From Devosia ginsengisoli (GTDB taxonomy: Bacteria > Pseudomonadota > Alphaproteobacteria > Rhizobiales > Devosiaceae): DNA of 64,000 bases. A program made the translations under genes and the position numbers. The DNA lies in the NCBI RefSeq assembly GCF_007859655.1, contig NZ_CP042304.1, positions 2,854,501 through 2,918,500 of the forward strand, in the 5' to 3' direction. Below the pieces are notes generated by a model. It was not told the DNA's origin. It ran no database searches and was given only the letters and a program-made list of their open reading frames with translations. Below, one piece after another: positions 1 through 7,579 of the stretch; the first letter of the stretch is position 1; the number at the start of each line of letters is the position of its first letter.

Positions 1-725
1 TCGTAACCCTTGAGGCCGGCGATATTTCCCTGCCCATCATGACGAAAGACATTGTGCTGGAGCTGGATAATCAGTCCCTGCTCGAAGGCAAGGTTGCGCT
101 CGATGGGCGGCTCATCGACCTGCTGGGCTCGGAGGGCATGCTGAGCGTTTTCGTCGAGGACGGGTCGGAGGAATATCCGCTGGAAGGCGCCATGGAAGCC
201 GCGGCGGCCTTGCTCGAAACCTGCGGACAGGATGCCGACATAGCGGCCATCGAGATCTGCAAATTCGACGCCTGGGCGCATGGCGGCAGCCCGAATGCCC
301 TTGTCATCCGCGACGGCCCGTCCGCCGATGCCGCGGCCATTGCCGATATGCCGGGGCCCTATGAGGGCTATAATGACCTATCCTATCCCACGGTGAGCGT
401 TACCGGCTCCAGCAATGGCTGGTTTCGCATCGACGAGGTCACCACGGACCGCTATGCCGACCGGGACCTCATCGTGGCCTTTACGGGCGAAGGCTGGGTG
501 CAGGGCAAGGCGCTGGCGCTTTATGTGGAAAGCGGGCTCCGCGCGTCGCCATCATACGATGCGGTGACGTCGCAATTCGACGCCGGCACCGACAGTTTTC
601 TGACTGTCGACCGGCTTTATAACTGTCGCGGCGATTGGGTCGAAATCGGCGGCACCTATGCCGGCAAACGGGTGCGCGGCTGGTCGAGCGATATCTGCGA
701 AAGCCAGATAACCACCTGCCCTTGA
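1..725 (+). CDS. Hypothetical protein, 5' end outside window (SH3-like C-terminus)
   Basis: The reading frame is open from base 3 to the TGA at 723-725, with no stop between the window edge and the first ATG at 39, so the gene most likely begins upstream and only its last ~240 residues are seen. The visible part is acidic and rich in Gly, Ala and Ser. The last ~110 residues hold two similar blocks, one with SNGWFRI and one with CRGDWVEI, and end in a Cys-containing tail. This spacing resembles tandem SH3-like folds of secreted alphaproteobacterial proteins, which is an inference only. No family is named with confidence. It converges on the next gene with a 3-base gap. Confidence 0.6.
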   Translation, partial: VTLEAGDISLPIMTKDIVLELDNQSLLEGKVALDGRLIDLLGSEGMLSVFVEDGSEEYPLEGAMEAAAALLETCGQDADIAAIEICKFDAWAHGGSPNALVIRDGPSADAAAIADMPGPYEGYNDLSYPTVSVTGSSNGWFRIDEVTTDRYADRDLIVAFTGEGWVQGKALALYVESGLRASPSYDAVTSQFDAGTDSFLTVDRLYNCRGDWVEIGGTYAGKRVRGWSSDICESQITTCP

Positions 726-728
726 CCA

Positions 729-1109
729 CTATGAGACGGGCAGCGCCTGCCGCAACTGGGCCACGAAATCCGCTGATCGGACCGACATCAATTTGACGGT
801 GCCGCGGGAATAGCGAATGTCGATCCGCTCCGACGCCATGCGGTTTTCCACGGCGATATCGGCAATCTCGGCCAGGGGAATGGTCCAGCTATCGGGGGGA
901 GTGCGCGACTTGGTCAGGCGCGTCTGGGTGAAACCGAGCTTGCCATCGGCAACGACCAGCGTGCCGCTCACCCACACGCCACGATTGCGGTTGAGCATGA
1001 TCGTGGTGGCGGGAAGCACGATCCAGCGCCAGAACGGGATTTTATAGCTGTCCGGAAACGGCTTGAGCCAGGCGGCGGGAATCGAGGCGACAGCGGCGGT
1101 TTCGGTCAA
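729..1109 (-). CDS. Small PH-like domain protein of unknown function
   Basis: A 126-residue protein is read from a TTG at 1109, preceded by GGGGAG five bases upstream. A longer open frame runs back through an intergenic repeat and into tRNA-Leu, so earlier starts are rejected. The first third has an amphipathic or membrane-associating stretch (KIPFWRWIVLPATT). The rest is a compact beta-rich domain with GTLVVADGKLGFTQTR and SWTIPLAEIADIAVE, the pattern of bacterial PH/GRAM-like domains where a short strand pair is followed by a self-regulating loop. The assignment is structural inference; biological role unknown. It is isolated, converging with the upstream gene. Confidence 0.6.
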   Translation of the reverse strand: MTETAAVASIPAAWLKPFPDSYKIPFWRWIVLPATTIMLNRNRGVWVSGTLVVADGKLGFTQTRLTKSRTPPDSWTIPLAEIADIAVENRMASERIDIRYSRGTVKLMSVRSADFVAQLRQALPVS

Positions 1110-1137
1110 GTCGGCTCCCCGATTGCCATCAGGTTGG

Positions 1138-1184
1138 TCGCGTTTCCGAACCGCAAAACCGCAAACACTTTTGCTGGAAACGCT
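1138..1184 (-). repeat. Short palindromic intergenic repeat, family E copy 1
   Basis: The ends GCGTTTCC and GGAAACGC are complementary and enclose an A/T-rich core with CAAAAGTG and a doubled TTTGCGGTT motif. On the opposite strand the same element occurs at 24113-24160. It lies between tRNA-Leu and the start of the PH-like gene. Confidence 0.75.
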
Positions 1185-1193
1185 CCGGGCTAT

Positions 1194-1277
1194 TGGTGCC
1201 CCCCGCCGGACTCGAACCGGCACGCCTCGCGGCGGAGGATTTTGAGTCCTCTGCGTCTACCATTCCGCCAGAGGGGC
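1194..1277 (-). tRNA. tRNA-Leu (anticodon CAA)
   Basis: Read on the minus strand, a seven-pair acceptor stem (GCCCCTC with GGGGGGC, one G-T pair) encloses a D-arm GGCGGAATGGTAGACGC, an anticodon arm GAGGA-CTCAAAA-TCCTC, a long variable arm typical of class II tRNAs, and a T-arm with GGTTCGAGTCC. The anticodon in the seven-base loop is CAA, so it decodes UUG. The discriminator is A and the CCA end is encoded. The 84-base length fits tRNA-Leu. Confidence 0.95.
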
Positions 1278-1329
1278 ACGGGGAGGGTTCCTAGCTCAGT
1301 TGCCCGCAAGCCGCAACTGGGCCTTGCGA

Positions 1330-1638
1330 TTATCCGGCGATGAGCAGCCGGACCAGATAGACCGTGATGACGCCCGTCGCCATGGCCGCGAAGAGGTTGC
1401 GCGTCAGGATGAAGATGCCGCCCGTCGCCAAGGCGGCCACGACCTCGGCCGGGCTGCCGGTGACCAGAGCCGGCGCCACCAATGCGGCCAGCACCGCGCC
1501 GGGAATATGCCGCAGCCAGGCGGCGGCAAAGCCATCGCGCGGCAGGCGATCGGCCAGCAGCAGGCCGCTGGCCTTGACGGCAATGGTGACCAGCGCCATG
1601 CCCAGGATGACGATGACGGCTTCAGGCGTGGTGTGCAT
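1330..1638 (-). CDS. azlD: AzlD-family branched-chain amino acid exporter small subunit
   Basis: This 102-residue inner-membrane protein has about four hydrophobic segments and the AzlD-typical run from ILGMALVTIAVKASG through LPRDGFAAAWLRHIPGAVLAA. AzlD works with AzlC to export branched-chain amino acids or analogues (family knowledge from Bacillus AzlCD and YgaH/YgaZ). The ATG at 1638 lies inside the end of azlC, overlapping it by 17 bases, which implies translational coupling. Length matches the family (100-110 residues). Confidence 0.9.
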   Translation of the reverse strand: MHTTPEAVIVILGMALVTIAVKASGLLLADRLPRDGFAAAWLRHIPGAVLAALVAPALVTGSPAEVVAALATGGIFILTRNLFAAMATGVITVYLVRLLIAG

Positions 1639-2347
1639 GCTTGCGAACCTCCACCAGGGCGCCGGCCAGGCTCCCCGCCACACCGCCGACCAGGATATGC
1701 CAGCTACCCTCGACGAATTGCGCCGTGGCAATGGCGGTCAGCGCCGCCACCAGCCAGGGCACGATATCGCCCCTGCCCTTCCACATGCCGAGCAACAGAG
1801 CGAGGAATGTGGCGGTGAAGGCGAAATCGAGCCCCCAGCGCGCCGGATCGTCGATGGCCGAGCCGAGGCCATAGCCGATGAGATTGGTGCTCATCCAGCT
1901 GATCCAGGCCAGCACGCCCCCGCCCATGAGGAAGGCGACGCTGCCGCCGCCCCGCGCCATGGCAGCCACGGTCATGGCCCAGTTCTCGTCGGTGACCAGA
2001 TACATGCTGAGCGCGCCGCGCCACAGGCCCTTTTCGGGGTAAAGCGGCCGCAGAGTGGCCGTGAGCAGCAGATAGCGCAGGTTGACAATGAGGGCGGCCA
2101 GGATCAGCGGCCCGATGGGCAGGCTCGATGGCGTGGCGGTCCACAGGTCGAGCGCCACGAATTGCGCCGAGCCGGCAAAGACGAGGCCACTCATCATCAC
2201 CACTTCGAGGAGGCTGAGACCCGCCCCGCGCGCCAGCATGCCCCAGACCAACCCATAGGCCGCCACCGAAATGGCCACCGGAATGCAGGCGCGGGCACCG
2301 GCATAGAACTGTTCGGAAAAGCGATAGGGGGCAGCAAGCGTGGACAT
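1622..2347 (-). CDS. azlC: AzlC-family branched-chain amino acid permease
   Basis: A 241-residue polytopic membrane protein and the large subunit of the AzlCD exporter. The N-terminal third contains the family hallmark FAGSAQFVALDL, followed by NLRYLLLTATLRPLY and LVTDENWAM, motifs shared with YgaZ and AzlC. Six to seven hydrophobic segments are visible, and the C-terminus is a short His-rich tail. It is the first gene of a two-gene operon with azlD. The exported substrate cannot be deduced; valine, isoleucine or related compounds are the family precedent. No regulator is adjacent. Confidence 0.92.
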   Translation of the reverse strand: MSTLAAPYRFSEQFYAGARACIPVAISVAAYGLVWGMLARGAGLSLLEVVMMSGLVFAGSAQFVALDLWTATPSSLPIGPLILAALIVNLRYLLLTATLRPLYPEKGLWRGALSMYLVTDENWAMTVAAMARGGGSVAFLMGGGVLAWISWMSTNLIGYGLGSAIDDPARWGLDFAFTATFLALLLGMWKGRGDIVPWLVAALTAIATAQFVEGSWHILVGGVAGSLAGALVEVRKHAHHA

Positions 2348-2915
2348 GGATGATGCTTAGCCTGTGACGGCGCCCAACGCATCGGGAAATTGCGGGGTGG
2401 TGATGACAAGTGGTGATGGCTGACATTTGCGGGCGTGATGCGCGTCACCTCTCCCCCCCGGGAGAGCGTTACAAACCGCACGACACCATCGGCTCCTGCC
2501 CACCCTCCCCCTTGAGGGGAGGGTAGCGAAGCTGGGCCGATAGGCCCTAGCGGAGCTAGGGAGGGGGTCGTTCGGTGGCCTGCAGAAATACCCCCTCCCC
2601 AGCTCTGCCAAGGCCCTGTGGGCCAGGCGCCGCTACCCCTCCCCTCAAGGGGGAGGGTGGCGATGACCACCGACATCGCCACTGCGGCTCCACCTGAAGA
2701 GAGGCGGTGAAGAGAAGCCAGATTGACGCACCCACACCTCCGGCGTACACAACCGGCCGTGTCATTTCCATGCCTCCAGCGCCCGTCCAGCCTGCGCCCC
2801 GCCTTCGGGGTGTGAATCGGTCCCTGCAGCGGTCTGAATTTTGCTCAGAACCCCCCGCTGTTTCCGGGGCCAGCGACGTGACGCGCAATTTGTCGAGGTT
2901 CTCAGGAGTGTTCGA
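2348..2915. repeat. 568-base gene-free stretch with long inverted repeat (family C-like)
   Basis: No convincing gene is present. Bases 2500-2660 form an imperfect inverted repeat: CACCCTCCCCCTTGAGGGGA on the left and the complementary ACCCCTCCCCTCAAGGGGG near 2635-2655, each arm itself palindromic. A shorter hairpin (CTCTCCCCCCCGGGAGAG) sits near 2450. The remainder, 2661-2900, shows no clear feature; it must hold the MATE gene promoter, which I cannot identify. Confidence 0.7.
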
Positions 2916-4274
2916 ATGAACCCCCAATCCAAGCCGCTCTGGCGGCGGTTCGTTGTCTTTCTCGTGCCGCTCATGGCGTCCAATATCCTGCAGGCGCTGT
3001 CGGGCACGGTAAACTCGATCTATATCGGGCAGCTGATCGGCGTCGAAGCGCTGGCCGCCACCGCCACTTTCTTCCCCATCATGTTCTTCCTGATGAGCTT
3101 CATCATCGGGCTGTCGGCCGGCTCGACCGTGCTGATCGGCCAGGCCTGGGGCGCCCGCAATGTCGACAAGGTCAAGCAGGTGACCGGCACCACCCTGGCC
3201 GCGACCCTGGTGCTCGGCCTGCTGGTCGCCATTTTCGGCGGTTTCTTTGCCGAAGGCATCATGACCGTGCTCGGCGCGCCGGAAAATATCCGCGAGCTGG
3301 CCGTGGGCTATGCCCGTATCGTGCTGATCGGCATGCCCGGCTTCTTCATGTTCCTCGTGGTCACCTCGGTTTTGCGCGGCGTGGGCGACACCATCACCCC
3401 GCTCTTCTCGCTGATCATGTCCATGGTGGTGAGCCTGCTGGTCACTCCGGCGCTGATCCTGGGCTGGTTCGGCCTGCCGCAACTGGGCGTCGATGCCGCT
3501 GCCTGGGCGATGATTGCCGGCTTCCTCACCGTGCTGATCTTCCTCTTCGTCTATATGCGCGCCCGCAACATGCCGCTGGCACCCGACAGGGTGCTGCTCG
3601 GCGCCATGCTGAAGCCCGATTTCAAGCTGCTCGGACTGATCCTCAAGCTCGGCGTGCCGGCTGGCCTGCAGATGGTGATCTCCTCCATCGCTGGCATCGT
3701 GGTGATCGGGCTGGTCAACCGCTTCGGCTCGGACGCCACGGCCGCCTATGGCGCGCTGGGACAGGTGATGAGCTATGTGCAATTCCCCGCCATGTCGATC
3801 GGCATTGCCGCCTCGATCTTCGGGGCGCAGGCTATCGGTGCCGGGCAGATGCACCAGCTTTCCGCCATCACCCGCACGGCCTTGGGGCTGAACCTGGTGA
3901 TCACGGGCGGGCTGATCGTGCTGGCCTATCTGTTCAGCCAGCATCTGGTGGCCCTGTTCATCACCGACCCTGAGGTGATCGAACTGACCGAAACGCTGCT
4001 GCATGTCGTGCTGTGGAGCATTCTCTGCTTCGGCTGGAGCGTGGTCTTCTCGGGCATGATGCGCGCCAGCGGCACGGTCTATGCGCCCATGGTGCTGTCG
4101 CTGGCCTGTATCCTCTGCATCGAACTGCCCGGCGCCATCCTGCTCAGCCAGACCAGCCTGGGGCTAACAGGCATCTGGATCGCCTATGCGGCCAGCTTCA
4201 CCATGATGCTGGTGCTGCAGGCGAGCTGGTATCAGTTCGTGTGGAAGAAAAAGAAGATCGTGGCGCTGATCTAG
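2916..4274 (+). CDS. MATE-family multidrug/cation antiporter
   Basis: A 452-residue membrane protein with about twelve transmembrane segments in two similar halves, the architecture of MATE efflux proteins (MatE domains). The ATG at 2916 is preceded by AGGAG seven bases upstream; the frame extends further upstream without a better start. Family-like segments include LVPLMASNILQALSGTVNSI near the N-terminus and GMPGFFMFLVVTSVLRGVGDT, where MATE proteins couple Na+ or H+ entry to drug extrusion. It ends KKKK before the C-terminus. It stands alone, followed by a strong hairpin. Confidence 0.9.
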   Translation: MNPQSKPLWRRFVVFLVPLMASNILQALSGTVNSIYIGQLIGVEALAATATFFPIMFFLMSFIIGLSAGSTVLIGQAWGARNVDKVKQVTGTTLAATLVLGLLVAIFGGFFAEGIMTVLGAPENIRELAVGYARIVLIGMPGFFMFLVVTSVLRGVGDTITPLFSLIMSMVVSLLVTPALILGWFGLPQLGVDAAAWAMIAGFLTVLIFLFVYMRARNMPLAPDRVLLGAMLKPDFKLLGLILKLGVPAGLQMVISSIAGIVVIGLVNRFGSDATAAYGALGQVMSYVQFPAMSIGIAASIFGAQAIGAGQMHQLSAITRTALGLNLVITGGLIVLAYLFSQHLVALFITDPEVIELTETLLHVVLWSILCFGWSVVFSGMMRASGTVYAPMVLSLACILCIELPGAILLSQTSLGLTGIWIAYAASFTMMLVLQASWYQFVWKKKKIVALI

Positions 4275-4290
4275 CGCATTCCGAACATGA

Positions 4291-4320
4291 AAGGGCGGTC
4301 CTGCGGGGCCGCCCTTCTTC
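4291..4320. terminator. Hairpin terminator between MATE and TetR genes
   Basis: AAGGGCGG at 4291-4298 pairs with CCGCCCTT at 4309-4316, extended inward by a few pairs, and is followed by CTTC. It lies between two converging genes and can serve both strands. Confidence 0.7.
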
Positions 4321-4918
4321 ATTGGCCGACCAGTGAATCCCAAGCGGCCAGTGCGCCACTGACGATCCGGTCGAGCTCGGCCTGCCCCGCGCCGTCGCGC
4401 GCCTCGATGGCCAGCCCGTTGATGACCGTGGCGTAGAAGGTGGCGACCGCCTGTGGGTCGGCCGTTTCAGGCACATCGCCATCGGCAATGCCGCGGGCCA
4501 GCCGGGCCGCCAGCCGGTCCCGCGTCGCCTGGCGGCGGCGGGTCAGATGGGCGCGCACATCGGCATTTTGCGGCGTACCGACCGTGGCCGACAGCACGAT
4601 GAAGCAGCCCGGAGGGGCACCGGCATTGAGCTGGGAAGCCGCATTGCGGCGCAGGGTCATGACGAAGGCGGCGTGCGCGGTGGGCGCGTCGTCCAGATCG
4701 GCCTGCGAGAAGCAGCCATAGGTGTCCTCGTAAAGCTGCAAAGCTTCGAGGAACAGGGTCTCCTTGTTGCCGAAAGCCGCATAAAGGCTGGGCTTGCCGA
4801 TGGCCAGCGCCGCGGACAGGTCGCCGATCGACGTGCCTTCATAGCCGCGCTCCCAGAACAGCAGCATCGCCTTCTGCAAAGCTTCAGTGCGATCGAATTC
4901 GCGGGGTCGTCCTGCCAA
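4319..4918 (-). CDS. TetR/AcrR-family transcriptional repressor
   Basis: The N-terminal HTH reads PREFDRTEALQKAMLLFWERGY then TSIGDLSAALAIGKPSLYAAFGNKE, a canonical TetR DNA-binding domain; the rest is a helical ligand-binding domain with PPGCFIVLSATV, as in repressors of quinone- or aldehyde-responsive oxidoreductases. The only ATG in frame (4978) would place the predicted operator and -10 box inside the coding region, so the TTG at 4918 (giving LAGRPREF, 199 residues) is preferred; its ribosome site is weak. It is divergent from an SDR gene and flanked by two copies of a likely operator, so autoregulation plus control of the SDR is inferred. Confidence 0.88.
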   Translation of the reverse strand: MAGRPREFDRTEALQKAMLLFWERGYEGTSIGDLSAALAIGKPSLYAAFGNKETLFLEALQLYEDTYGCFSQADLDDAPTAHAAFVMTLRRNAASQLNAGAPPGCFIVLSATVGTPQNADVRAHLTRRRQATRDRLAARLARGIADGDVPETADPQAVATFYATVINGLAIEARDGAGQAELDRIVSGALAAWDSLVGQ

Positions 4919-4939
4919 AACCGGGTGTCCATCTGAATT

Positions 4940-4959
4940 TATACCGATCAGTATAAAAT
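4940..4959. promoter_or_regulatory. Putative TetR operator, copy 1
   Basis: TATACCGATCAGTATA is an imperfect palindrome (TATAC/GTATA arms around GATC) with AAAT following. On the minus strand it includes TATAAA, a plausible -10 for the TetR gene. Bases 4942-4959 match copy 2 at 17 of 18 positions. Confidence 0.7.
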
Positions 4960-4996
4960 CCTTGACCGGCAATCGCAAGCCGGTCTAGCAATTGTG

Positions 4997-5014
4997 TACC
5001 GATCATTATAAAAT
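4997..5014. promoter_or_regulatory. Putative TetR operator, copy 2
   Basis: TACCGATCATTATAAAAT repeats the 4942-4959 sequence with one difference, 55 bases apart in the same orientation. It lies just before the AGGAGA ribosome site of the SDR gene, positioned to block its transcription. Confidence 0.7.
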
Positions 5015-5025
5015 AGGAGACAGAC

Positions 5026-5776
5026 ATGCGATCCAGGCCCGAACTTCTCGACCAGGTGGCCCTCGTGACCGGCGGCAGCCGTGGCATTGGCGCGGCCATT
5101 GCCGTCGCCCTGGCCCGATCAGGCGCCGATGTGGCCTTCACCTTTGCCAGGAATGGCGCCCGCGCCGACGAGGTGAGCAAGCAGATCACCCAGCTCGGCC
5201 GCAAGGCGCTGGCCTTCCAGGCCGACCTCGGCCGATCCCGATGCAGTGGTCGCGGCGGTGGACCGCACCGTCGCGCATTTCGGCCGGCTCGATGTGCTGG
5301 TCAACAATGCCGGCGTCGGCGATGGCGGCCCCTTCGCCGATGTCTCCCGCGCCGATTTCGACCGGCTGTTCGCCATCCATGCCCGGGCGCCCTTCTTCGC
5401 GGCGCAGGCGGCAGCAAGGCATATGCCCAATGGCGGCCGCATCATCAGCATCGGCACCAACCTGTCGAGCCGCGTGGCCGAGCCGGGCCTGGCGCTTTAC
5501 GTGTCCAGCAAATCGGCATTAACAGGCATGACGCGGGCACTGGCACGCGAACTGGGTCCGCAGGGCATCACCGTCAATACGGTCGATCCCGGCTCGACCG
5601 ACACGGAGATGAACCCGGCCGACAGCCCCTATGCGAGCGAACAGCTCAAGCATAATGCACTGGGCCGCTTCGGCGCCGCCGAGGACGTGGCAGCGGCCGT
5701 ATTGCATCTGGCGGGACCGGGCGGCCGCAGCATTACCGGCAGCTCGATCCTGGTCGATAGCGGCTTCAACGCTTAG
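5026..5776 (+). pseudogene. SDR-family oxidoreductase, interrupted by a +1 frameshift
   Basis: The first part reads LVTGGSRGIGAAIAVALAR (Rossmann TGxxxGIG nucleotide-binding motif) and continues to AFQADL. The frame then breaks; in the next frame the protein resumes with ADPDAVVAAVDRTVAHFG, LDVLVNNAGVGDGG (NNAG), and the catalytic YVSSKSA (Tyr-x-x-x-Lys), ending in a normal SDR C-terminus with VDSGFNA. Joining the frames requires removal of one base near 5228-5230 (CTCGG instead of CTGG) and gives a ~249-residue classical SDR. The start ATG at 5026 has AGGAGA upstream. Probably repressed by the divergent TetR. Assembly error is the simplest explanation; substrate unknown. Confidence 0.9.
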
Positions 5777-6552
5777 AAGCGGCGCTCCAGCCAGTCCACC
5801 GCGAAAGCGACGACGGCGGGAGCATCCACCAGCACGGAAGGGGCGTGGCCGACCAGGCCGCGCCTGCCCTGCCCGGTGGCGAGGAAGTCTTCCACCACCT
5901 CCTCGAAATAATCGTCCGCCAGTCCCTCAACCACTGGCATGCCGGTGTCGAATTCCTCGAACCAGCGCCAGGCCGTCTGGCCGTCGACCAGGATCGGGCT
6001 CTCGTAGCGCAGCACGCGTTTGCCCGGAATGTCCGCCAGGTGCTCGGCGTGATGCAGCAGGGTCATGGTGTCGAGCGGCGCACCAATGAGCAGGGTCTTG
6101 CCACCTGACGCAACCAGCTTGCCGAAGGGTGATTGCGGGCCATAGCCATAGTCGAGCGCATGATCGGTCACAAACCACTCGGCCCGCCCGCCTAGCGCCG
6201 CGCAGGAGGCACCGGGACTGCCGCTGCGGCGCGCGCCCGGCGTAGTGCGCAGCAGTTCGGGGAAGGCACCATTGTCGCGGATCGAGCGCGACCTGACCGG
6301 ATCGAAACCAGGCACATGCTGCCGCAACACGGGATCATCGCGCCCTAGCTCGTCCATCTGCCAGTCGCAATAGCCCAGGATCGTGCCATCAGGCCCCACC
6401 ACATCGCGCAAGGCGTCGATCAGCGCATCGGGACCACCCAGTATCGGGCCGACCGAGCGCAGGCCGGCATGGACCAGCACAGCATCGCCGGGCACAAGGC
6501 CGAGCGCCGAGAGGTGTTCGGTCAGCGCCGCGCGGGTCCAGATGCCTGGCAT
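5773..6552 (-). CDS. AAC(3)-family aminoglycoside-type N-acetyltransferase
   Basis: A 259-residue protein of the antibiotic N-acetyltransferase (AAC(3)/YokD) family, which moves acetyl from acetyl-CoA to an amine. Visible family features are AVLVHAGLRSVGPILGGPDALIDAL near the N-terminus, the TPGARRSGSPGASCAALG stretch corresponding to the acetyl-CoA site, GPQSPFGKLV, and TMTLLHHAEHLA with the conserved His. Whether it acts on aminoglycosides or another substrate cannot be told; many chromosomal homologues confer no resistance. Its 3' end overlaps the SDR gene by 4 bases, and it starts 3 bases after the HxlR gene, indicating an operon. Confidence 0.85.
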   Translation of the reverse strand: MPGIWTRAALTEHLSALGLVPGDAVLVHAGLRSVGPILGGPDALIDALRDVVGPDGTILGYCDWQMDELGRDDPVLRQHVPGFDPVRSRSIRDNGAFPELLRTTPGARRSGSPGASCAALGGRAEWFVTDHALDYGYGPQSPFGKLVASGGKTLLIGAPLDTMTLLHHAEHLADIPGKRVLRYESPILVDGQTAWRWFEEFDTGMPVVEGLADDYFEEVVEDFLATGQGRRGLVGHAPSVLVDAPAVVAFAVDWLERRF

Positions 6553-6555
6553 GGT

Positions 6556-6972
6556 TCAGCCGCGCGCGTAGGCGACCTTGCGCGGCTCGGCCGCCGCCAC
6601 GGCGCTTTCGCGCGCATCATAGACGGCGCGGGCATCGATGATGGCGGCATGGTGCTCGGCCGACCAGTCCCACAGCTTGCTGATCGGGCCATCCAGCGTC
6701 TTGCCCATTTCGGTGAGGCCATATTCGACGCGCGGCGGCACTTCGGGATAGATGGTGCGGGTGACCAGCCCATCGCGCTCCAGATTGCGCAGGGTCAGGG
6801 TCAGCATGCGCTGGGACACGCCATTGATCATGCGCTTGAGCTCGTTGAAGCGCAAAGTGCCGTTACGGCCGAGCATGCCCACCACCATCACGCTCCACTT
6901 GTCGCCGATGCGATTGAGGACATCGGACATCGCGGTGCAATTGGCGGATTTGGATGTGTCATGCAGTGACAT
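6556..6972 (-). CDS. HxlR-family transcriptional regulator
   Basis: A 138-residue winged-helix protein. The core RIGDKWSVMVVGMLGRNGTLRFNELKR and GVSQRMLTLTLRNLERDGLVTRTIYPEVPPRVEYGLTEMG is the standard HxlR (MarR-like) signature. A Cys in the N-terminal extension (ANCTAMSDVL) is at the place where redox-sensing HxlR proteins carry their sensor thiol. It is co-directional with the AAC(3) gene and divergent from doxX; an inverted repeat lies in the shared promoter region, so it probably regulates doxX and itself in response to reactive electrophiles or quinones (inference). Confidence 0.92.
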   Translation of the reverse strand: MSLHDTSKSANCTAMSDVLNRIGDKWSVMVVGMLGRNGTLRFNELKRMINGVSQRMLTLTLRNLERDGLVTRTIYPEVPPRVEYGLTEMGKTLDGPISKLWDWSAEHHAAIIDARAVYDARESAVAAAEPRKVAYARG

Positions 6973-6997
6973 GGCTGTTCCTTCTTGTGCGTAACTC

Positions 6998-7032
6998 AGG
7001 CACTAATATAAACACAGTTCTCTAATGTGCCT
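6998..7032. promoter_or_regulatory. Inverted repeat in hxlR-doxX intergenic region
   Basis: AGGCAC (6998-7003) and GTGCCT (7027-7032) form perfect arms that extend imperfectly into TAAT on the inner side. Position between divergent hxlR and doxX suggests the HxlR operator. Confidence 0.5.
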
Positions 7033-7071
7033 AGGGTACAAAAGTCGAGATCGGTTCGAGGAGGAACGAAT

Positions 7072-7494
7072 ATGACCGACGTGACCAACGGCGCCACCGG
7101 CCGCAGCGGGTGGAATATCGGGCTTTGGGTGGCGCAGGTCGTGCTGGCCGTGATGTATGGCTTTGCCGGCTTCAACAAGGTGAGCCAGTCCATGGAGGGG
7201 CTGGCTGCCATGGGCATGGGTTATGCCGTGGATTTCCCGGAACTCTTGACCCGCTTCATCGGCACGATGGAAATCCTCGGTGCCATCGGCATCATCCTGC
7301 CGGCACTGACCCGCATCATGCCGCGGCTGACGCCGCTGGCGGCTTTGGGCTTCTCGGTCATACAGGTTCTGGCCATGGGCGTGCATATTTCGCGCGGCGA
7401 ATTCATGGTGCTGCCGATGAACCTGGTACTGCTGGCTTTGTCGCTCTTCGTGCTGTGGGGCCGCGAGCGCAAGGCGCCGATCAGCCCGCGCTGA
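7072..7494 (+). CDS. DoxX-family membrane protein
   Basis: A 140-residue inner-membrane protein with four hydrophobic helices. The first helix carries the family pattern VVLAVMYGFAGFNKVSQSM and the second TRFIGTMEILGAIGIILPAL. The ATG at 7072 is chosen because AGGAGG precedes it; an in-frame GTG at 7027 lies inside the predicted operator. DoxX proteins are linked to redox and thiol homeostasis, and the HxlR/DoxX pairing is common, but the biochemical activity here is unknown. Gene is divergent from hxlR. Confidence 0.88.
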   Translation: MTDVTNGATGRSGWNIGLWVAQVVLAVMYGFAGFNKVSQSMEGLAAMGMGYAVDFPELLTRFIGTMEILGAIGIILPALTRIMPRLTPLAALGFSVIQVLAMGVHISRGEFMVLPMNLVLLALSLFVLWGRERKAPISPR

Positions 7495-7579
7495 TTGCAG
7501 ATAACATTATCGATAATCTGCGTTGACAGCGGGGATGCGGCGCTGTCTTGTCGGCCTGCCGTGACGTGAAGGAGGCCCT

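Noticed and set aside
1110..1223. N-terminal extension of the PH-like gene
   Set aside because: It overlaps tRNA-Leu and a palindromic repeat.
2661..2915. Possible small gene or promoter upstream of MATE
   Set aside because: No start with ribosome site and no recognisable -35/-10 pair could be supported.
2556..4004. Long open frame on the minus strand under the MATE gene
   Set aside because: It is antisense to an intact transporter; its translation is rich in His, Gln, Asp and Arg as expected for the complement of GC-rich codons, with no domain.
4919..4978. N-terminal extension of TetR from ATG 4978
   Set aside because: It would encode the operator and -10 box; the typical TetR N-terminus begins after it.
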